Below are positions 19,301-27,720 of a DNA stretch of 64,000 nt, piece after piece. The DNA comes from Spirosoma oryzicola (GTDB taxonomy: Bacteria > Bacteroidota > Bacteroidia > Cytophagales > Spirosomataceae). The stretch is from assembly GCF_021233055.1 (NCBI RefSeq), contig NZ_CP089542.1, positions 124,001 to 188,000 of the forward strand. Direction: 5' to 3'. The notes beneath the pieces were generated by a model. That model made no database searches. It saw only the letters and a list, made by a program, of their open reading frames with translations, and was not told the origin of the DNA. Each line of letters starts with the position of its first letter. The stretch's first letter is position 1. A program made the translations under genes and the position numbers.

Positions 19301-19653
19301 GCTCTGGCCCGGTTGGCGTTAGTCGTCACCTCCGAGGCCGCCTGTCCCATGTTCGTTCCCGGATAAAAAGACAGCTTCAGCAAGGCCAGGCCCTGCGTGC
19401 TTTTGATTTCAATGTTGCGAACGCCCGTTACGTATTGAAACAGGTTCTGGTACTGAGCCGCGACGAACCCATCCAGTTGGTCCGGCGCCATGCCCCCGTA
19501 CGGCTGAATGACGTAAATGGTGGGCAGATCCAGCTCGGGGAAAATATCGACGGAAATCTTTCGAATCGATAAGGTCGAAAAGATAACGATAGCCAGCATC
19601 CCCACCATCACGGCAATCGGATGGCGTAAGGCTGCTTTGATTAAACCATGCAT
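16381..19653 (-). CDS. RND efflux permease, AcrB/MdtB-like (HAE1-type)
   Basis: A 1090-residue proton-driven exporter. It starts MHGLIKAALRHPIAVMVGML, then ISVDIFPELDLPTIYV, and shows the expected two halves with large periplasmic loops. The proton-relay motif reads GLALAIGVLVDEATVTIEN: the first Asp of the usual Asp-Asp pair is present and the second is Glu. The loop after TM6 is longer than usual and histidine/acid rich (KSHNGHATADHAHEDEAPEV, about residues 495-515). The C-terminal end is also polar (DPDDENSQYYHQEHALL). TM11-12 motifs such as TRLRPILMTAIAMIAGMIP are present. The TolC-like gene ends 3 bp before its start and the adaptor follows 11 bp later, giving a full tripartite unit. Substrates are unknown; drugs or small organics are usual for this group. 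Confidence 0.93.
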   Translation of the reverse strand: MHGLIKAALRHPIAVMVGMLAIVIFSTLSIRKISVDIFPELDLPTIYVIQPYGGMAPDQLDGFVAAQYQNLFQYVTGVRNIEIKSTQGLALLKLSFYPGTNMGQAASEVTTNANRARAYMPDGTVPPQIVRFDASSVPVGQLVFNSSTHSLNEIQDYAASRIRPMFSTIPGVASPPPFGGNQRTVVVRVDPSLLRSYNLTPDDVVDAISDSNQPSAAGNVRIGKLAYMSPVNSLIQNVSDFLDVPIRKGNGPNVYVRDVGTVADGADITVSYALVNGKRAIYIPVVKKADASTLDVVKNVRNTLPALQAAVPEDVKLSYEFDQSVYVVEAVKNLISEGILGAVLTGLMVYLFLRDLRSVLIVVVTIPLAILSAVLMLDLWGQTINTMTLSGLALAIGVLVDEATVTIENIHQHLETGKAKGRAIWDACKEIALPKLLILLCILAVFAPSFLMEGIPKSMFLPLSLAVGFAMIASFLLSQTLVPVLANWLMKSHNGHATADHAHEDEAPEVEKIRLENQQIQSEARLVDQHGPDTQKVGGFEKFRVRYTRLVERIQPYRKVTVLAYLGISLALVVFGFSRLGTDILPKANTTQFQMRLREPDGTRLEVTERATRQALKLINEIVGPEHVRITSAYVGTVPSSYGTSSIFVYTSGFHEAIIQVALHEDYHVNNEQLKENIRARVARDMPDTKISFEPIELTEKIMSQGASTPIEVTVGAKNIGQAHQFAKKVVSELQAIPYLRDVQITQPLAVPTLSMKVDRVRAAKLNMTAEEVSQSMVAATSSSRFTERNLWIDPKSGLGYQVQVTIPEYLMNSVSAVENIPIKYENGNRHILADVASVSTRLTPGEIDREGPNRLVTVTANIVGKDLGTAGAAVRKAVDKAGEPPRGVVVKTKGQIQLLADTLSSLQTGLAIAIVVIFLLLAANFESFKLSLVVLSTVPAVLAGSLLMLLACGATLNLQSYMGMIMSVGVSVSNALLLVTNAEQVRLVNGNASWAARMAANTRLRPILMTAIAMIAGMIPMASGFGEGGDQVAPLGQAVIGGLFFSTVAALLILPNTFAWVQGKSSLDSTSLDPDDENSQYYHQEHALL

Positions 19654-19656
19654 AGA

Positions 19657-21057
19657 TCAGTGAGTAAGTTGATTCAGAAAAACAGACAGGTCGCCCTGGG
19701 CAGCGGCTTTCAGCAGGAGCGATCGCCACAGGTTGTTGTTGGCGACGGCCTCGTCTACCTCTGCCCGGTTCACGAGCACAAACGACTGCGCTACTTCGAC
19801 CAACGTACCCAGCCCGGTCTGGTAGCGTGTCGTCGCCTGCGTGTAGGCATTCCGGGCCGCCGTGGTTTGTATCGGCGCTTCAAGCAGTTGCTGCCGCGCA
19901 TAGGCGGTGCGTAAATCAGCCGTTTCAGACTGGCGATTTAGGCGAAGCTGTTCCTGTCGATACTGCTGCCGGAACACATCACCCCGGAGCTGCTCCGCCC
20001 GGGTTTCGTTGCGAATGCGGGGTAGCGCCGACAGATTCCAGCGGGTTGACACGCCGACCAGGTAATTGCCAATTCGATACGGTATCCCCTGACCGAAGTT
20101 GCCGCTAACCTCGCCCGTTAGGTTGTCGATGCCCGAACCCCGTCCCCCGAACGAACCCAGCACGAAAATGGACGGCCAGTAGGACTTTCGAATGGCTTCG
20201 GCCTGCGCCTGTGACTGCTCAGCCTGCGCCTGCAAGAACCGCAGCGATGGCGCTTCGCCAGCATTAGCCGATTCGAGGGCCAGTTGAGGCTGACGGCTGT
20301 AGAACGACGTATCCGGTTGGTAGACACCGCTTCGAACGCCCATCATCTCGTGAAGTTGCAGCAGTTGCGTCTGTTCATTCTGACGACTTTCGAGCAACAG
20401 CAGCCGCGCTTTCGCCGATTCGGCCCGTGCCACCGATGAATCTACACCGGGTCGCAGGCCAGCGGCTGCCCGCGTGGTGACGGCCTGTTCAAACTGTTGC
20501 GTACGCGCGAGATTAGCCTGCTGAACGGCAACAACCCGGTGCAGTACCAGCCAGTTCAGGTACGCGTCGGCCACCCGGACCTGCTGCTGAAAGATCTCAT
20601 TCTCGGTATCGGCCTGACTCGCTTGCTGCCCCCGCCGGGCCACGGCTTCGTTGGCTTGCAGACGCCCGAAATTAAATACGCGCCAGTTGACCAGCAGGCT
20701 GGTAAAGCTGCCCCAAACGCCCTGCCAGCTGGCGGGACGGGCCGCCCCCGAAACCGGAATCACCGACCCTTCATTCGGGAAGTACGCACCGGCCAGGTTG
20801 TTGAAACTGGCGAAGGTGTGCTGATCCTGAAACTGCACCTCGGGCAGCCGCTGGTTACGGACAGCTTCGGCCTGGTAGTTGGCGGCTTCCTGCTGGGCCT
20901 GTTTGGCTTTGATGGATGGATAGTTCTGCTGCGTCAGTTCCATTGCCTGCGGCAAGGTTAGCCGTTGAACAACTGGGTCCTGCGCCTGCACCTGACCGCA
21001 GGTTCCGATCAGACCTACGATACCATATATAATTCGTTTAACGTGATTAACGACCAT
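19657..21057 (-). CDS. TolC-family outer membrane channel
   Basis: I choose the ATG at 21057 (466 residues, MVVNHVKRIIYGIVGLIGT), which gives a clean signal peptide cleaved after QVQAQ. The frame stays open to 21219, but that extension looks non-coding. The mature part shows the outer membrane factor duplication: RLTLPQAMELTQQNYPSIKA, RNQRLPEVQFQDQHTFASFN and YLNWLVLHRVVAVQQANLAR, then LRFLQAQAEQSQAQAEAIRK and a closing ATTRYQTGLGTLVEVAQSF. It ends 3 bp before the RND permease start. A 209-bp gap separates it from the histidine kinase stop; this may hold an additional promoter for the efflux genes. Confidence 0.9.
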   Translation of the reverse strand: MVVNHVKRIIYGIVGLIGTCGQVQAQDPVVQRLTLPQAMELTQQNYPSIKAKQAQQEAANYQAEAVRNQRLPEVQFQDQHTFASFNNLAGAYFPNEGSVIPVSGAARPASWQGVWGSFTSLLVNWRVFNFGRLQANEAVARRGQQASQADTENEIFQQQVRVADAYLNWLVLHRVVAVQQANLARTQQFEQAVTTRAAAGLRPGVDSSVARAESAKARLLLLESRQNEQTQLLQLHEMMGVRSGVYQPDTSFYSRQPQLALESANAGEAPSLRFLQAQAEQSQAQAEAIRKSYWPSIFVLGSFGGRGSGIDNLTGEVSGNFGQGIPYRIGNYLVGVSTRWNLSALPRIRNETRAEQLRGDVFRQQYRQEQLRLNRQSETADLRTAYARQQLLEAPIQTTAARNAYTQATTRYQTGLGTLVEVAQSFVLVNRAEVDEAVANNNLWRSLLLKAAAQGDLSVFLNQLTH

Positions 21058-21266
21058 GACCTTTGGTGGATTCCGCCTAGCATCGTTTTTTGAGAAACAG
21101 AACCGCAACAAACTCATTATCAGTAGACACGGACGTGTTGATCCGCTTGTCGGGTTGGACTGAGAAAGAGAACGTGTGTGGGTATCATGCATTGGGAGAA
21201 CAAGTAATGTTGACTCCACAAAGATGCTGTCGCGAGATTAGAACCGTCTGAGAACGGCATTAGATC

Positions 21267-22664
21267 TTATGAAATCGTAGCGGGCTCCGACGGCGTAGCG
21301 GTGTCGGAGTAGATGGGCAGCCGGACGGTGATGGTCGTTCCCTGATCCAATACCGACTGAACGTTGATGGTCCCTTTGTGAAACGCAATAAGCCGCTTGG
21401 CCACGGCCATACCGACGCCGTATCCTTCGGTTTTGCCTACGTTGCGGCCCCGATACAACGGCTCAAACAAATAGGGCAGGTCCTCAGCCGGAATACCTCT
21501 TCCCTGGTCGGTAATGGTAATAACGTATTGCCCCTTCGCCTGTTCAGTACTTAGTTCAATCCAGACGGGTTGCTGTGAGTATTTGCAGGCGTTATCGAGG
21601 AGGTTAGTCAATACGGTGGTTAGCAACGGCTCATGACCCAGGATCTCAAAATAGTCGGAGTCTGACAGAGTTCCAAACTGAAAATACAGGGCTGTATCGG
21701 GGTATTTGGCTTTGGTTTGCGCCATCGCCTTTTCGATGCACTCGTCTAGCCGGATGGGCTGACGGGCAACGGCTACATTCTCGGATTTCGATAGGCTCAG
21801 CAGCCCATTGGTTAGTTCGATGATGCGCTTACTATCCAGCACGGCTAACTCCATACTCCTGCGCCATTGGTCCGGTACTTTATCGTAACTAAGCGACGTC
21901 TGGAGTGTACCGAGCATATTTGTCAGGGGCGTACGAAGCTCGTGGGACGCGTGCGAAATAAAGCTCCGCTGATTCTCAACATTGGTCTGCAAGCGGGTGA
22001 GCATCTCATTGAATGTCATCGCCAGTTGCGCCAGTTCGTCCCGCTTGTTTCCTTCATCGAGCCGTATGGTTAATTGCGAATCGGATTGCTGGTTAACGTC
22101 GGCTACCATGCGTGCGATGGGCTGTAAAAAGCGGCCCGAAAAATACCAGCCAGCCCCCATAATCAGCACCCCACCGCCCAGGTTAGCGATTAGCAGCAGC
22201 ACCCGCAAGTATTGGTCACTGGTATCACCGAGCCGATTAATGCCGGTCACAAAAATCGAATAAGGCTGATTCTCATACGTATACGTAATGCCAATCCCTT
22301 TCTCATTTTCGATATTGAACTGAACGGATTTTTTCTGGCTGAGCGTAGCCAGTAAACTCGTTTCCTTTTGCTGGTAGTCTTTGCTCTGGTTCGTGAAGAG
22401 AATAGTGCCCGTGGAATCAAAAAGGCTGGTATGCTCTCCGGTAATTGTCGCAAAATCGATGGCTTGTAGGCTATTGAGCGGGTTACGCAACGCCTTCCGT
22501 TCCAGAATGATACGGCCGTATAGCTGCGCTTTTGCCTGGAGACGTACGTAGAAGGCCCGTTCGCGGTAGATCGAATAAAAAAGGTAAATAAAAGTCGAAA
22601 AAGCCAGCTGAATCGTAATCACAAGCAGGATAAAAACAAGCGTCAGTTTGTTACGAATCAGCAT
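21267..22664 (-). CDS. Sensor histidine kinase (EnvZ/CusS-like)
   Basis: A 465-residue membrane kinase. TM1 is at about residues 7-30 (LTLVFILLVITIQLAFSTFI), followed by a periplasmic sensor of about 125 residues with no recognised domain. TM2 is near 155-175 (LLIANLGGGVLIMGAGWYF). A HAMP linker ends in AQLAMTFNEMLTRLQ. The H-box is ISHASHELRTPLTNML, the N-box LTNLLDNACKYS, the G1 box TDQGRGIPAEDLPYLFEPLY and the G2 box GYGVGMAVAKRLIAFHKG. It probably autophosphorylates the His of SHELRTP and passes phosphate to the regulator encoded 9 bp upstream. The sensed signal is unknown; adjacency to two efflux systems suggests metal or envelope stress. Confidence 0.94.
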   Translation of the reverse strand: MLIRNKLTLVFILLVITIQLAFSTFIYLFYSIYRERAFYVRLQAKAQLYGRIILERKALRNPLNSLQAIDFATITGEHTSLFDSTGTILFTNQSKDYQQKETSLLATLSQKKSVQFNIENEKGIGITYTYENQPYSIFVTGINRLGDTSDQYLRVLLLIANLGGGVLIMGAGWYFSGRFLQPIARMVADVNQQSDSQLTIRLDEGNKRDELAQLAMTFNEMLTRLQTNVENQRSFISHASHELRTPLTNMLGTLQTSLSYDKVPDQWRRSMELAVLDSKRIIELTNGLLSLSKSENVAVARQPIRLDECIEKAMAQTKAKYPDTALYFQFGTLSDSDYFEILGHEPLLTTVLTNLLDNACKYSQQPVWIELSTEQAKGQYVITITDQGRGIPAEDLPYLFEPLYRGRNVGKTEGYGVGMAVAKRLIAFHKGTINVQSVLDQGTTITVRLPIYSDTATPSEPATIS

Positions 22665-22673
22665 AGCGTACGG

Positions 22674-23345
22674 TTAATTTTCGCGAAGTACATAGCCCAT
22701 ACCAACAACCGTATGCAACAGTTTAGGCGAGAAATCGCGATCTATTTTTTTACGAAGGTAGCTCACGTACACATCGATGACATTCGTACTTGTGTAGAAG
22801 GAAAGGTCCCAGACTTTTTCGGCTAATTCAGTGCGGGAAATGATCTTTCCCCGATGAGCCATCAGGTATTCGAGCAACGCGTATTCTTTGGTCGTTAAAT
22901 CAATTCGTTGGCCGTGCCGCGTTACGATTTTCGTGTTCAGATTTAATTCCAGATCCGCTAATCGCAGCAGCGATTGATTACTGATATTGTATCGTTTTGT
23001 AATGGCTCGAAGCCGGGCCAGAAGCTCAATAAATTCGAAGGGTTTAGACAGATAATCGTCGGCTCCGGCATTGAATCCGTTCATTTTATCGTCCAGGCTA
23101 TCCAGCGCCGTTAGCATCAAAATAGGCATCGACGAGTTATCGGCCTTAAATTGGCGACAAAGTTCGATACCATTAATTTGAGGCAGGTTTATGTCCAGTA
23201 CTACAGCATCATATTCATTGTGCGTGAAGAGCTGTTTACCCACGTAGCCATCGTAAGCAACATCAACCCGGTACGATTCAGCTTCCAATCCTTTCTGCAC
23301 AAACAAAGCCAACCGCTCTTCATCTTCTACTAACAGTACTTTCAT
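22674..23345 (-). CDS. OmpR-family response regulator
   Basis: A 223-residue two-domain regulator. The receiver has acidic E7-D8-E9, phospho-acceptor Asp51 (VVLDINLPQINGIE), Thr79 and Lys101 (LSKPFEF). The C-terminal winged helix runs from about residue 125 and contains LTTKEYALLEYLMAHRGKII and TNVIDVYVSYLRKKID, typical of OmpR/PhoB DNA-binding domains. It is the first gene of the minus-strand run and is followed by its kinase. It probably activates the efflux genes downstream and its own promoter in the 299-bp region above 23345, where I could not identify a certain direct repeat. Confidence 0.95.
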   Translation of the reverse strand: MKVLLVEDEERLALFVQKGLEAESYRVDVAYDGYVGKQLFTHNEYDAVVLDINLPQINGIELCRQFKADNSSMPILMLTALDSLDDKMNGFNAGADDYLSKPFEFIELLARLRAITKRYNISNQSLLRLADLELNLNTKIVTRHGQRIDLTTKEYALLEYLMAHRGKIISRTELAEKVWDLSFYTSTNVIDVYVSYLRKKIDRDFSPKLLHTVVGMGYVLREN

Positions 23346-23644
23346 ACGAACGTATGGATTGGATACAGACTAAATGTACGACTTAATAGTAAGTGAGGAC
23401 TCATTGCAAGCTTTGTAAAGCCTGACTGATCGTCCCATCAAACAACTAAAGTTGATCAAGCATGTTAGTACACATCTGCAACTAATCTGTGTTCAAACTA
23501 TTTCCGCTAAGCTTCACTAAATTGTTTTTAAGGTAAGAAAAATAGTTCTCAAGGTTTGCAATAAACGGGTAGAGAATATCAAAAGCCTTACCTAGGATTT
23601 GCCTGACGATGGATTGGATCAACCGTGTTCCTTCATCTTGTGCT

Positions 23645-24940
23645 TTAGTGGCTCACCGCATACACAGCCAAATAAGTTAGCGCACCACCTAAATAACCTA
23701 GTAACGCTGGACCACTGATTCGTCGTAGATACCACCCGAACTCTAACCGCTCCATGCCCATAACGGCCACGCCTGCGGCTGAGCCAATCACTAACAAGCT
23801 GCCGCCCGTTCCTGCACAGTAGGCCAGAAACTCCCATAATTTATGATCAGCAGGATAAGCCCCTAGATCATACATGCCCATCGCAGCGGCCACAATGGGC
23901 ACATTGTCAACAATTGCCGAGGCAACACCGATAATGCCCACAATCACATCTAGATTACCCACTGATTCATTTAGGGAAGTGGCTACCTGCTCTAAGATTC
24001 CAACCGATTCCAGACTGCCAACTGCCAGCAGAATGCCCAGAAAAAACAAAATGCTCGGCACATCAATTTTGCTCAGCGCATGAGCTACCGAAAAGCGCTG
24101 CCGCTCCTGCTCGTCTTTATCGGCATGAATCAGTTCCGAAACCACCCACACAAAGCCCAACGCCAAGAGCATCGCCATATAGGGGGGGAGATGAGTAATG
24201 GATTTAAAGATGGGCACCATAACGATGGCCGACAAACCGGCGGCAAACATCACGCGTCGATCACGCCGGGCAGTGGGATCAATGTAGGGGCGGCTGGTAT
24301 ACTTGTGCCCTTTAGACTCCCGGTCTGGGGATTCAGACTTCAGGGTAAAGCTCAGATACAGCAAAGGTACTAACAGACAAACCAGACTGGGCAAGAAGAG
24401 TTGGCTCATGATGTTGACGGTTGTCACTTGTCCACCAATCCAAAGCATCGTTGTCGTTACGTCGCCAATGGGTGACCAGGCTCCGCCGGCATTAGCGGCA
24501 ATGATGATCATACCGGCAATTAGCTTTCGTTGCTCAGCCTGCCGAACCAGGTTACGGGTTACCGAGACCATCACCAGCGCCGACGCCAGGTTATCCAGCA
24601 GGGCCGATAAGATGAACGTCAAGCCGCCAATGAGCCACAACAAGACGCGGGGGTTGCGGGTAGCGACGCGGTCGGTAATGATAGTAAAGCCCCCGTGAAT
24701 GTCGATCAGTTCGACGATGGTCATGGCCCCCAGCAGAAAGAAGAGAATTTGGGCAATCTCGGCCAGATGGTGGCCCAGGGCTTCCAAAGCCGGCTCCGGG
24801 TCAGATAGGGTGAGACTATACACCGTCCAGCAAAGGACGCCGGTAATGAGGGCGGTTGCGGTTTTATTGATACGAATCGAATGTTCTACGGTGATGAGGG
24901 CATAACCGAGCAAAAACAGAATAACCAGCGTCGTAAGCAT
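23645..24940 (-). CDS. NhaD-type Na+/H+ antiporter
   Basis: A 431-residue inner membrane protein with about 11-12 hydrophobic helices, belonging to the ion transporter superfamily (ArsB/NhaD group). Recognisable NhaD segments are ITVEHSIRINKTATALITGV at the N-terminus, LFFLLGAMTIVELIDIHGGF, FILSALLDNLASALVMVSV and NAGGAWSPIGDVTTTMLWIG. The second half shows SAIVDNVPIVAAAMGMYDL. The two helix-break motifs (LLDNLAS and IVDNVPI) match the inverted-repeat ion site of this superfamily. It exports sodium in exchange for protons. It is preceded by a 395-bp spacer shared with the divergent BCCT transporter gene, so the two may respond together to salt. Confidence 0.93.
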   Translation of the reverse strand: MLTTLVILFLLGYALITVEHSIRINKTATALITGVLCWTVYSLTLSDPEPALEALGHHLAEIAQILFFLLGAMTIVELIDIHGGFTIITDRVATRNPRVLLWLIGGLTFILSALLDNLASALVMVSVTRNLVRQAEQRKLIAGMIIIAANAGGAWSPIGDVTTTMLWIGGQVTTVNIMSQLFLPSLVCLLVPLLYLSFTLKSESPDRESKGHKYTSRPYIDPTARRDRRVMFAAGLSAIVMVPIFKSITHLPPYMAMLLALGFVWVVSELIHADKDEQERQRFSVAHALSKIDVPSILFFLGILLAVGSLESVGILEQVATSLNESVGNLDVIVGIIGVASAIVDNVPIVAAAMGMYDLGAYPADHKLWEFLAYCAGTGGSLLVIGSAAGVAVMGMERLEFGWYLRRISGPALLGYLGGALTYLAVYAVSH

Positions 24941-25335
24941 AGTAGGCAGATAAAAACGTCAGTAAAGTACTTTTCTTCTGAGCGAGAAAAGACCCTATCC
25001 TCCTCAAAGGATTTTGATTAAACGGCCAAATTAGGCAATTAAGGTTAGAGCGAGCTTGGAGTACGATTAGAAAAACATTAGTGTGCTTTAAACATTTATC
25101 AAATGCCCCTACAAGTAGCCGATATATGAATGGTCATTCATTATACTCAGCGGCCTTTATAACTACAGGAAATTAATTCGTGTTAGTCATAAAGAGAACT
25201 GCTTCTCACAGAGCCCAACTGCATAAAGCCACTAACGGAATACCTTAAAAGAAGAGAGCTTAAGGGACCAAACACGTCAGAACATGGAGCGGCAAGTGTA
25301 CGTTATCGCTGATGGATGAAATCGACAACTGATTT
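24941..25335. other. Divergent intergenic region between antiporter and BCCT genes
   Basis: A 395-bp spacer between two genes read outward, so it should hold promoters for both. The only clear element is the 16-bp palindrome at 25126-25141, listed separately. No open frame looks coding. Confidence 0.6.
25126..25141. promoter_or_regulatory. Palindromic operator candidate (TetR-like)
   Basis: The sequence ATGAATGGTCATTCAT is a perfect dyad with 7-bp arms and a 2-bp centre. The TGAATG-N2-CATTCA shape resembles operators of TetR-family repressors. It lies about 195 bp before the BCCT start and 185 bp before the NhaD start. No TetR gene lies in the window, so the binding protein is unknown. Confidence 0.4.
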
Positions 25336-27354
25336 ATGAACAGGCTAAAACAAGTATCGGCACAGACCACATTTAAAAAAGGAATTGTTGTACCTAGCTT
25401 ACTTTTTATACTCTCCGTTACATTTATTTCCAGCTTCTTCCCTGAGTTGACGGCTACTCTCCTAGGACAAGTTCAGCAGTGGATCTTTACTAATCTAAAC
25501 TGGGTATATATCTGGTCAGTAACCCTATTTGTGTTTTTTCTTCTGGCCCTGGTTTTTAGTAAATACGGTTCGATTACCCTGGGCGACAATGATTCTGAGC
25601 CAGAGTACTCGTTTTTTTCGTGGATATCGATGCTTTTTGCAGCCGGAATGGGAATTGGTCTGATGTACTTCAGCGTTGCCGAGCCTATCGCTCATTTTTC
25701 GGACCCAACCTTTGGGGCATTCGATGATATTCGGCGGGCCAAAGATGCTCAGTTGTATACGTTTTTCCATTGGGGAATTCATGCATGGGCAATCTATGGC
25801 GTGGTAGGTTTATCGTTAGCCTACTTTACTTACCGCTATAAGCTACCCCTATCGCTGCGCAGTTGCTTGTATCCAGTTCTGAAAAACAAAATAAACGGTA
25901 GGGCGGGCGACATTATCGACTGTTTTGCCTTGTGCAGTACTTTTTTCGGCATTACAACGACGTTGGGTTTTGGCGTTGTACAACTTAATGCCGGACTTGT
26001 GGAAGTCGGTATAATGCAAAGTAAAGGGTTTGGCTACCAGATTGCTATTGTTACTGTTATCATGATTATTGCCACCCTATCGGCCACTTCTGGGGTGAAT
26101 AAAGGCGTTAAATTCCTGAGCCAACTTAATGTCTCTAGTGCGGTTTTGCTTATGGTATTTATTCTTGTAGTGGGACCAACCGTCTTCTTGCTAGGTACCT
26201 TCTCAGAGGGAGTTGGCTATTATTTGAATCAGTTTTTTAACTTAACCTTTGACACCCATGCGTATGAGCCTGCCACTCAGCCTTGGTTTTTTCGCTGGAC
26301 AATCTTGTACTGGGCCTGGTGGATCTCCTGGGCACCTTATGTAGGTTTGTTTATTGCGAAAATATCAAGGGGGCGCACAATTCGGGAATTTATCGCGGCT
26401 GTGCTTGTGATCCCAACAGCTTTCAACTTTTTATGGATGACCATATTTGGGAATAGCGCAACCTGGCTGGATCGGAATGACGCAGGAGGCTCACTAAGTA
26501 AGCTAACCAGTAGTGCCGATGAGTTGCTCTTTCGGTTTTTAGATTATTTCCCTGCAGCAGGCATTAGCAGTGCGTTAGCCATTTTCATCATCTTTGTCTT
26601 TTTTGTGACTTCCGCCGATTCAGGCATTTTTGTCATGAACAATATTGCTTCTAATAATGCGGCCGAATCGCCTAAATGGCAATTAATCTTTTGGGGCGCA
26701 CTGCTGGCTCTCCTGGCCCTGGTATTGCTCAATGCGGGTGGGCTGCAATCTTTACAAACGATGACCCTCATTACAGCGCTGCCCTTTTCGATGATTATGC
26801 TGATGTTCTGCTATTGCCTGATACAAGGCCTGATTGTCGATAACCATTACCAAAACCAGGGCTTTTCACCCGCCACCAGCAATTGGTCAGGTGAGTTTTG
26901 GAAAGAACGGCTTGATCGGATTGTTTCCTTTAAGACGAAGGACCATGTCGATCACTTTATGATGGAAACGGTTGCCCCCGCCTTGGAAGAGCTTTCCGCT
27001 GAGTTTAACAGCAAGGGTATTGTTACCACCGTGCAGACGAAAGAGAAACCAGCAGATGTCGCCCTAACGATCAAGCATGAACGACTTGAAGATTTCACCT
27101 ATGGGGTTCGTAATCACGCCAAAACAATCTCCAGCTTTCTAGTCAATGAAGGCAACATTCCTGGCGTAATTGGCAACAAATCGTATATTCCTAGAACATA
27201 CTTTGGTGACAACCGATTAGGTTATAACATTGAATACTTTACGCAACGAGAGGTTATTGCTGATGTACTAAAGCAGTACGAACGCTTTCTGGCATTATCC
27301 TCCGAAGAGAAGAATGAAATATTCACGATTGTAACGCTAAAAAGTAGGGAGTAA
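25336..27354 (+). CDS. BCCT-family betaine/choline transporter (BetT-like)
   Basis: A 672-residue secondary transporter for osmolytes. Twelve hydrophobic helices occupy about residues 15-510. The glycine-rich stretch FAAGMGIGLMYFSVAEPIAHF is the conserved BCCT substrate/ion site segment, and FRWTILYWAWWISWAPYVGL then FIAKISRGRTIREF is the family signature with the Trp box. A cytoplasmic C-terminal domain of about 150 residues (from about 520, with VDHFMMETVAPALEELSAEF) is longer than in BetP and resembles BetT proteins. Proton- or Na+-driven uptake of choline, betaine or carnitine is expected. Its neighbour NhaD on the other strand supports a role in salt adaptation. Confidence 0.94.
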   Translation: MNRLKQVSAQTTFKKGIVVPSLLFILSVTFISSFFPELTATLLGQVQQWIFTNLNWVYIWSVTLFVFFLLALVFSKYGSITLGDNDSEPEYSFFSWISMLFAAGMGIGLMYFSVAEPIAHFSDPTFGAFDDIRRAKDAQLYTFFHWGIHAWAIYGVVGLSLAYFTYRYKLPLSLRSCLYPVLKNKINGRAGDIIDCFALCSTFFGITTTLGFGVVQLNAGLVEVGIMQSKGFGYQIAIVTVIMIIATLSATSGVNKGVKFLSQLNVSSAVLLMVFILVVGPTVFLLGTFSEGVGYYLNQFFNLTFDTHAYEPATQPWFFRWTILYWAWWISWAPYVGLFIAKISRGRTIREFIAAVLVIPTAFNFLWMTIFGNSATWLDRNDAGGSLSKLTSSADELLFRFLDYFPAAGISSALAIFIIFVFFVTSADSGIFVMNNIASNNAAESPKWQLIFWGALLALLALVLLNAGGLQSLQTMTLITALPFSMIMLMFCYCLIQGLIVDNHYQNQGFSPATSNWSGEFWKERLDRIVSFKTKDHVDHFMMETVAPALEELSAEFNSKGIVTTVQTKEKPADVALTIKHERLEDFTYGVRNHAKTISSFLVNEGNIPGVIGNKSYIPRTYFGDNRLGYNIEYFTQREVIADVLKQYERFLALSSEEKNEIFTIVTLKSRE

Positions 27355-27720
27355 GGTATATAAATAGTCAAGCCAAGGCGGAGAACACAAGACGAAAAGA
27401 CGACTCGTATCGTTGTCCTGGTCAATGCTATCCAAACGAGTAGGGTGATGATGACCAGAGATGGTGGACAGCTACTCCTTAGTGAAATGCCTGCGTCGGT
27501 CAGGTATTTTAGTTGGCTATGTACTACTGAAAAAGCTTTTCAAGGGGGTAAGAAGCTATCTCGTCTCACTTTATAGCCTTATGTACGATCTAATAGGTTG
27601 TGCTATACGTTGGAAAGGCTCTTGAATCGCTTACCATGCGGTTACTTTTACAACCGAAGAGCCACGCATTCAATCGTTTCATTGCAGCTAATAGCCAAAT
27701 TATTCCTTTTGGTCGAAACT
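27355..27720. other. Intergenic, nothing recognised
   Basis: A 366-bp spacer before the hydrolase gene. A frame in phase with the hydrolase begins at a TTG at 27598, but its sequence before the signal peptide looks non-coding. No terminator-like hairpin with a T-run was found after the BCCT gene. Confidence 0.45.
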
